Of a stretch of 64,000 nucleotides of DNA, positions 59,626-64,000 are shown in pieces. The notes below the pieces were generated by a model, which had not been told where the DNA came from, searched no databases, and worked only from the letters and a program-made list of their open reading frames with translations. The stretch comes from an uncultured Collinsella sp. (GTDB lineage: Bacteria > Actinomycetota > Coriobacteriia > Coriobacteriales > Coriobacteriaceae), in NCBI GenBank assembly GCA_958439425.1, contig CAUBVH010000001.1, positions 124,001-188,000 of the forward strand, in the 5' to 3' direction. A program made the position numbers and the translations under genes. Every line of letters begins with the position of its first letter. The first letter of the stretch is position 1.

Positions 59626-61050
59626 GTGGTCTTCGCCCCCCAGGGAAAACAAACGCTATCGCACCGCGTTTTTGTGACGATCTTTGTTTGCGCCATGGCG
59701 GTTATCGTGGCGTTTACGGTGCTGGGTGCGTTCTTTGTGCAAAACACCTTGGCGGATGCCACGAGTGCCAATCTGGCGCAGGAAACCGAGCTCATTGCTG
59801 CCGCCCTCGACGAGCAGCAGGAGCCCATCCCGTTCTTGCGTAGCCTCGATCGCGAGGACTTACGCATCACGCTGATTAACAAGGATGGATCGGTTGCCTA
59901 CGACAACGAGGCGTCGCCTTCCACACTGCCCAACCATGGCGATCGCCCCGAGGTCATCGAGGCCTTTGAGAGTGGTTCGGGTTCCGCGGAGCGCGCAAGC
60001 TCTACGCTCGACGAGATTATGCTGTATCGCGCCGTCGCCCTTGATAACGGCCAGGTTGTCCGCTTGGCGCAGGCCCAGCCTGGCGTTGCGGCGATTTTGC
60101 TGTCGATGGTGGCGCCGATGCTGCTTATCGCAGCAGCGGGTGCGGTACTCTCGTTTTTCATGGCGCGCCGCGAGTCCCGTGCCATCATCGCGCCGTTGCA
60201 AGAGGTGGATTTGGACCACCCGCGCCGTAGCTATGAGCACGCCTATGCCGAGATGGTCCCCATGCTTGAGCGTATCGAGTCGCAGCGCCAGGAACTCAAG
60301 CGCCAAATGGCGGTGCTAGCGGACAACGACCGTATGCGCCGCGAGTTCACGGCGAATATCACCCATGAGCTCAAGACGCCGCTTACGGCGATTTCGGGCT
60401 ATGCCGAGCTCATCGCAAACGGCATGGTTGAGGGCGAGGATGACCTGCGCAACTTTGGCGGTCGTATCTATCGTGAGGCGGGCCGCTTGGCAGCGCTTGT
60501 CAACGATATCCTTATGCTGTCTAACTTGGACGAGGCCGAGCGTGCGACTGAGGGCGAGGCGGTGCCCATTGGGTCCACGGAGCCTATTGAGCTCTCGCGT
60601 GCCATCTACACGGTTGAGCAGCGTCTTGAACAGGTCGCCCGTCAAGCGAATGTGACGATAAGTCATGAGACCAAGCCTGTGGTCATCGAAGGCGTGTCGC
60701 GCTTGATTGACGAGCTCATCTACAATCTGGCAAGCAACGCCATCCGCTACAATCGACCCGGCGGTATGGTTGCGCTGCAGTGCGGCACCAACGACGAAGG
60801 TCATCCGTTCCTCGCGGTCGCCGACACGGGAATCGGTATCGCGCCTGAAGAACATGGCAAGGTATTTGAGCGGTTCTATCGCGTGGACAAGAGTAGATCC
60901 AAGGCACGCGGCGGAACCGGCCTGGGGCTTGCCATTGTCAAACATGCGGCCCTGTATCATCACGCCACGCTCGATCTGTCGAGCGTGTTGGGCGTGGGAA
61001 CCACCATTACGGTGACGTTTCCCATACAGCAGGACGAGCCATTCGCATAG
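59626..61050 (+). CDS. Sensor histidine kinase (PhoR-like)
   Basis: This 474-residue kinase has an N-terminal helix (about 14-38), an extracytoplasmic sensor region (about 40-145), a second helix (about 150-172), the H-box NITHELKTPLTAISGYAEL and an ATPase domain with N-box NLASNAIRYN, F-box FERFYRVD and G-box GGTGLGLAIVKH. The two-helix layout with an external domain matches Gram-positive PhoR. GTG start with GGAGGAG upstream; it starts 3 bases after the regulator gene. Confidence 0.92.
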   Translation: MVFAPQGKQTLSHRVFVTIFVCAMAVIVAFTVLGAFFVQNTLADATSANLAQETELIAAALDEQQEPIPFLRSLDREDLRITLINKDGSVAYDNEASPSTLPNHGDRPEVIEAFESGSGSAERASSTLDEIMLYRAVALDNGQVVRLAQAQPGVAAILLSMVAPMLLIAAAGAVLSFFMARRESRAIIAPLQEVDLDHPRRSYEHAYAEMVPMLERIESQRQELKRQMAVLADNDRMRREFTANITHELKTPLTAISGYAELIANGMVEGEDDLRNFGGRIYREAGRLAALVNDILMLSNLDEAERATEGEAVPIGSTEPIELSRAIYTVEQRLEQVARQANVTISHETKPVVIEGVSRLIDELIYNLASNAIRYNRPGGMVALQCGTNDEGHPFLAVADTGIGIAPEEHGKVFERFYRVDKSRSKARGGTGLGLAIVKHAALYHHATLDLSSVLGVGTTITVTFPIQQDEPFA

Positions 61051-61075
61051 CGATACAACATAGATATTGATGTGG

Positions 61076-61104
61076 ACGCCGCATCGGACTTTCGGGTGCG
61101 GCGT
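61076..61104 (+). terminator. Hairpin after the PhoR-like gene
   Basis: Arms ACGCCGC and GCGGCGT with inner partial pairing are followed by TTGTTGTGC. The T-run is weak, but position and strength suggest a terminator. Confidence 0.55.
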
Positions 61105-61169
61105 TGTTGTGCAATTTTACGATTGCTTCCGTCATTTTTACAGGAGAGCCTGTTTCTTATGTATAGAGT

Positions 61170-61198
61170 TTGGTCTCGGTAAAAAGATGCGATAACAT
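61170..61198 (+). promoter_or_regulatory. Promoter of the exopolysaccharide control module
   Basis: TTGGTC (61170-61175) and TAACAT (61193-61198) are 17 bases apart, about 48 bases before the first gene. Confidence 0.5.
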
Positions 61199-61245
61199 AC
61201 GGACAGTTTTGTCAATCCGAACTGGGGAAATGAAAGGCAAGCTGC

Positions 61246-61902
61246 ATGACCCTTCTCGAACTGTTCCAGCTGCTGAAAAAGCACCTCAAGCTGGTCATCA
61301 CCCTTCCGGTGGTCTGCGCGATCGCCATGGGCATCGTGTCCTTCGTTGCGATGAACAACACCTATACCGCGACGACGAGCATGTACATTCTCGCCAAGAC
61401 CGACGATAGCGGTCAGATGAGCTACAACGATCTCTCGGCGAGCCAGATGCTTTCCAACGATATCGCCACGCTGCTTGATAGCGATAGCGTTAAGAGCGGC
61501 GCCGCCAAAGAACTGGGCCTCACCGATCTGGATGACTACAAGGTGTCTGTTTCCTCCGAGACCACCACGCGTGTCATTACGCTTTCGGTTACCGGTACCG
61601 ATGCCAAGGAGACGGCTGAGGTCGCAAAGGCCATTGCCAGCTCGGTGAGTACGGTCGCTCAGAACGTCGGCGCTGCCCAGAGCATCAACGTTATCGACGA
61701 GGCCAAGACCCCCGAAGCCCCCAGCGGCCCCAAGCGTACGCTGTATATTGCCGTCGCGTTCCTCGCCGGTATCTTTATCGCAGTTGCCTATGTCGTTTTG
61801 GCAGACATGCTCAATACCCGCATCCGCGGTGCCGAAGAGGCAGAAGAGCTCCTGGGTATTCCCGTTGTTGGCCGAATTCCGGCTATGAAAGGTGGTAAAT
61901 AG
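61246..61902 (+). CDS. Wzz/YveK-type polysaccharide co-polymerase (kinase activator)
   Basis: This 218-residue membrane protein has two transmembrane helices (about 17-36 and 165-187) enclosing an extracytoplasmic helical domain. The Wzz motif SGPKRTLYIAVAFLAGIF lies before the second helix, and a cytoplasmic tail (LLGIPVVGRIP) contacts the kinase. It controls polysaccharide chain length and activates the BY-kinase encoded 2 bases downstream, as in CpsC/CpsD or YwqC/YwqD pairs. Confidence 0.9.
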   Translation: MTLLELFQLLKKHLKLVITLPVVCAIAMGIVSFVAMNNTYTATTSMYILAKTDDSGQMSYNDLSASQMLSNDIATLLDSDSVKSGAAKELGLTDLDDYKVSVSSETTTRVITLSVTGTDAKETAEVAKAIASSVSTVAQNVGAAQSINVIDEAKTPEAPSGPKRTLYIAVAFLAGIFIAVAYVVLADMLNTRIRGAEEAEELLGIPVVGRIPAMKGGK

Positions 61903-61904
61903 GC

Positions 61905-62642
61905 ATGGCTAAGGCAAAGAACACCGATAAGCTCGTTGTACAGAATGCCGCCAAGACCCTTCTGGCCAATATCCGCTTTGCGAGCGTGGACGACCCCATT
62001 CGCACCATCACCGTTACCTCCTCGATTCCCAACGAGGGCAAGTCTACGGTTTCCATTAACCTTGCTCAGGCAATCGCCACGAGCGGCAAGAGTGTCCTGC
62101 TGGTCGAGGCTGATATGCGTCGCAGGTCCCTTGCCGATATGCTCGGCGTCCGCTCCCGCGGCGGACTCTATGCAGTCCTGTCCGAGCAGGTTTCTATCGA
62201 CCAGGCGATTGTCGAGACGGGTCAGAAGAACTTCTACTTCCTCGATGCCGAGCCGCACATTCCCAATCCTGCCGACATCATCGTCTCCCATCGCTTTGCC
62301 AAGCTGGTAAAGGCACTGTCCGCCAAGTTCCAGTACGTCATCTTCGATGCTCCCCCGGTCGGCACCTTCATCGATGCTGCCGAGATCGCAAGTCTGACCG
62401 ACGGTGCGCTTTTTGTCGTGCGTGAGGATTTCACCAAGCGCGAGGAGGCGCTCAACGCCATCGGTCAGCTTAAGAAGTCCGAGAAGGTCAAGCTCATCGG
62501 TACCGTCATGAATTACTGTGAGACCGAGACCAGCGAGTACTACTATTCTTACTACACCAAGGACGGTAAGAAGGTTAAGAAGGGCTCCGACGATCAGGGC
62601 ACTTCCAAAAAGGGCATCTTCACCAACCGAGCAAACGTTTAG
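61905..62642 (+). CDS. Bacterial tyrosine kinase (CpsD/YwqD-like)
   Basis: This 245-residue P-loop kinase of the BY family has Walker A SSIPNEGKSTVSINLA, Walker A' VLLVEADMRRRS and Walker B YVIFDAPPVGTF. The autophosphorylation cluster YYYSYY lies near residue 208, followed by a basic segment rather than at the very end, which is slightly unusual. Together with its neighbours it controls capsule or exopolysaccharide production. Confidence 0.92.
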   Translation: MAKAKNTDKLVVQNAAKTLLANIRFASVDDPIRTITVTSSIPNEGKSTVSINLAQAIATSGKSVLLVEADMRRRSLADMLGVRSRGGLYAVLSEQVSIDQAIVETGQKNFYFLDAEPHIPNPADIIVSHRFAKLVKALSAKFQYVIFDAPPVGTFIDAAEIASLTDGALFVVREDFTKREEALNAIGQLKKSEKVKLIGTVMNYCETETSEYYYSYYTKDGKKVKKGSDDQGTSKKGIFTNRANV

Positions 62643-62659
62643 TTGATTAAGGCTGACCT

Positions 62660-63310
62660 ATGCGTGACATTCATTGCCATATCTTGCCGGGTGTAGACGA
62701 CGGCGCCGCCGATCTCGAAGAGAGCTTGGCGATGCTCGAGGCTGCCAAGCGGGCCGGTGTAACCAGAATCGTTTGCACTCCTCACTGCCGTGATCCCTAT
62801 TTTGATTACGACAAGATGTGGGATGCCTTTGAGCTGCTGCGCGATAACGCTGACGGTTTTCCGCTCCAGATGGGCTTCGAGGTCAACCATCGAAAGCTCG
62901 TTGAGCTTGGTATCGATGCCGCGGATCACTTGCATTTCGATGGGACCAACGAGTTTCTGCTCGAGCTTTCGACGCATGCCGATGCGTATGCGTTTAGAGA
63001 GTACGAGAACACGATTTACGATTTGCAGTGCCGTGGCTACCAGGTGATCATCGCTCATCCTGAGCGCTATCGTGCGGTTCAAAAGGATGTAAGCGTGGCG
63101 GAGCGCCTGGTCGATATGGGCTGCAAGCTGCAGGCTTCGGCGGACTTTATTGCCGGCGGTCGCTTTGGTCGCGAGAAAAAGCCGGCACAGCGCCTGTTCG
63201 ATCAGAACCTGTACAGCTTCATCGCGAGCGATGCCCATAACGTGGGTCATTACGATTGCCTGGCGAAGGCTCGCGCGAAGTTTAGCGTGCGCGGAGCTCA
63301 TTTTCGCTAA
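62660..63310 (+). CDS. PHP-type protein-tyrosine phosphatase (CpsB/YwqE-like)
   Basis: This 216-residue metal-dependent phosphatase dephosphorylates the BY-kinase. The metal-binding motifs are clear: DIHCHILPGVDDGA (residues 3-16), CTPHCRDPY, a central Glu (GFEVNH), IIAHPERY and the C-terminal IASDAHN. It completes the co-polymerase/kinase/phosphatase module; glycosyltransferase genes are not in the window. Confidence 0.93.
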   Translation: MRDIHCHILPGVDDGAADLEESLAMLEAAKRAGVTRIVCTPHCRDPYFDYDKMWDAFELLRDNADGFPLQMGFEVNHRKLVELGIDAADHLHFDGTNEFLLELSTHADAYAFREYENTIYDLQCRGYQVIIAHPERYRAVQKDVSVAERLVDMGCKLQASADFIAGGRFGREKKPAQRLFDQNLYSFIASDAHNVGHYDCLAKARAKFSVRGAHFR

Positions 63311-63349
63311 AATCTGTCCCTAACGTTCGCATTGAATGAAAGGGCAGCC

Positions 63350-63850
63350 ATGGATATCCAACTTAAGACGGGATGCTTTGATGACGCGGCGTTGGTGCGC
63401 CGCGTCGTTTTTATGGACGAGCAGGGCTACGAGAATGAGTTTGACGCTATCGACGAGGATCCGAACTGCATTCATGTGACGCTCTATGTAGACGGTGAGC
63501 TTGCCGGTTGCTCGCGCGTGTTTCCCGAAGAACTCGAGCGCGCAGCTGACGCAGAGGCTCCGGTGTCGCCGGCGTGCGACTTGGACGAAGGCGTCGCGGC
63601 GGGGGAGACCTACATTATGGGGCGCGTGGCCGTGCTGCCGAGCATGCGCCGTCGCGGTTTGGCGAGCAAGATTGTCGAGGCCAGTGATACGTGCGCGCGT
63701 GATGCCGGCGCCAAGCTCATTAAGCTGCATGCGCAGGAATACGTGCTGCCGCTCTATGCCAAGGCGGGTTACACGCAGATTGCCCCGGTGGACTACGAAG
63801 ACGAGGGCCAGCCCCATGCTTGGATGGCCAAGCGCGTAGATGGCAGATAG
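63350..63850 (+). CDS. GNAT-family N-acetyltransferase
   Basis: This 166-residue acetyltransferase has the acetyl-CoA binding motif VAVLPSMRRRGLASKIVEAS (about 102-121) and the ElaA-like end KLHAQEYVLPLYAKAGYT. The N-terminal part (VFMDEQGYENEFDAIDEDPN) fits the same subgroup. The substrate is unknown. The ATG at 63350 has GAAAGGG upstream; a TTG six codons earlier is less likely. Confidence 0.88.
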   Translation: MDIQLKTGCFDDAALVRRVVFMDEQGYENEFDAIDEDPNCIHVTLYVDGELAGCSRVFPEELERAADAEAPVSPACDLDEGVAAGETYIMGRVAVLPSMRRRGLASKIVEASDTCARDAGAKLIKLHAQEYVLPLYAKAGYTQIAPVDYEDEGQPHAWMAKRVDGR

Positions 63851-64000
63851 GGACGTTCCTTTCCTGCCGGCAGTCGGGGACACTCCTTGGCAATTGGCGC
63901 ATCAGAGCGTTTGGACATACAGTTTTTCGATTCCGTATGTATATATGCGCGCTAATGGGTTATAAAATCTAAGTCTGAACATAGCAGGTCTGCGATGCGG
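63851..64000. other. Right-edge intergenic sequence
   Basis: No gene is visible. The segment 63850-63895 (GGGACGTTCC... and GGGGACACTCC) looks repeat-like. TATAAAAT near 63962 could be a -10 for a gene beyond the window. Confidence 0.3.

Overview
The window is 64 kb of GC-rich, densely packed DNA from a Gram-positive-type bacterium. Gene content and style suggest a gut Coriobacteriia member, most likely a Collinsella relative: a Tad pilus without an outer-membrane secretin, a T-box on pheST, ER-type (SipW-like) signal peptidases, D-Ala-D-Ala carboxypeptidase beside a VanRS-like pair, and a CpsB/C/D tyrosine-phosphorylation module. The taxon is inference from content, not from a marker gene. 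Most genes run on the plus strand in short operons with overlapping stop/start codons.

Layout. 1-7403: a partial gene end, then an unusual operon with two exported proteins carrying SipW-type signals, an ER-type signal peptidase, a membrane-anchored McrB-like AAA+ ATPase, a DUF2357-like protein ending in a very long Ala/Glu coiled coil, and a second ER-type signal peptidase. 7529-12360: DMT transporter, DUF4012 membrane protein, phosphoglucosamine mutase. 12627-18429: M32 carboxypeptidase (minus), then T-box-controlled pheS-pheT. 18674-22315: cobalt/nickel ECF transporter cbiMQO and a zinc-dependent phospholipase-like protein. 22518-28528: pyruvate kinase (minus), calcium-type P-ATPase behind a Shine-Dalgarno-sequestering hairpin, and rsgA. 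28781-38371: a complete-looking Tad/Flp pilus operon (cpaB, tadZ, tadA, tadB, tadC, flp, several TadE/TadG-like pseudopilins, DUF192). It carries no prepilin peptidase.

38375-54325: a toxin/antitoxin pair with a frameshifted toxin, housekeeping genes (GH5-like protein, rsmI, metG, rsmA, tatD, SPFH protein, rlmH, proC, serS), an 813-residue TPR-like protein of unknown role, and six tRNA genes (Phe, Leu, three identical Arg, Ser). Four of the five tRNA types or copies tested in this stretch are followed by a remarkable repeat. The tRNA 3' tail plus its terminator is duplicated in direct orientation 90-130 bp downstream, and the DNA between holds an inverted copy of that same tRNA's T-arm and a GC-rich palindromic core. 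The core is nearly identical behind Leu and Arg tRNAs. This tail-duplicating element and the signal-peptidase/McrB/DUF2357 operon are the two strongest candidates for undescribed biology.

54353-63850: dacA (minus) divergent from a VanRS-like two-component system, an orphan pstB followed by a PhoB/PhoR-like pair, a Wzz-like/BY-kinase/PHP-phosphatase exopolysaccharide control module and a GNAT acetyltransferase. No rRNA, CRISPR array, intact insertion sequence or prophage was seen.
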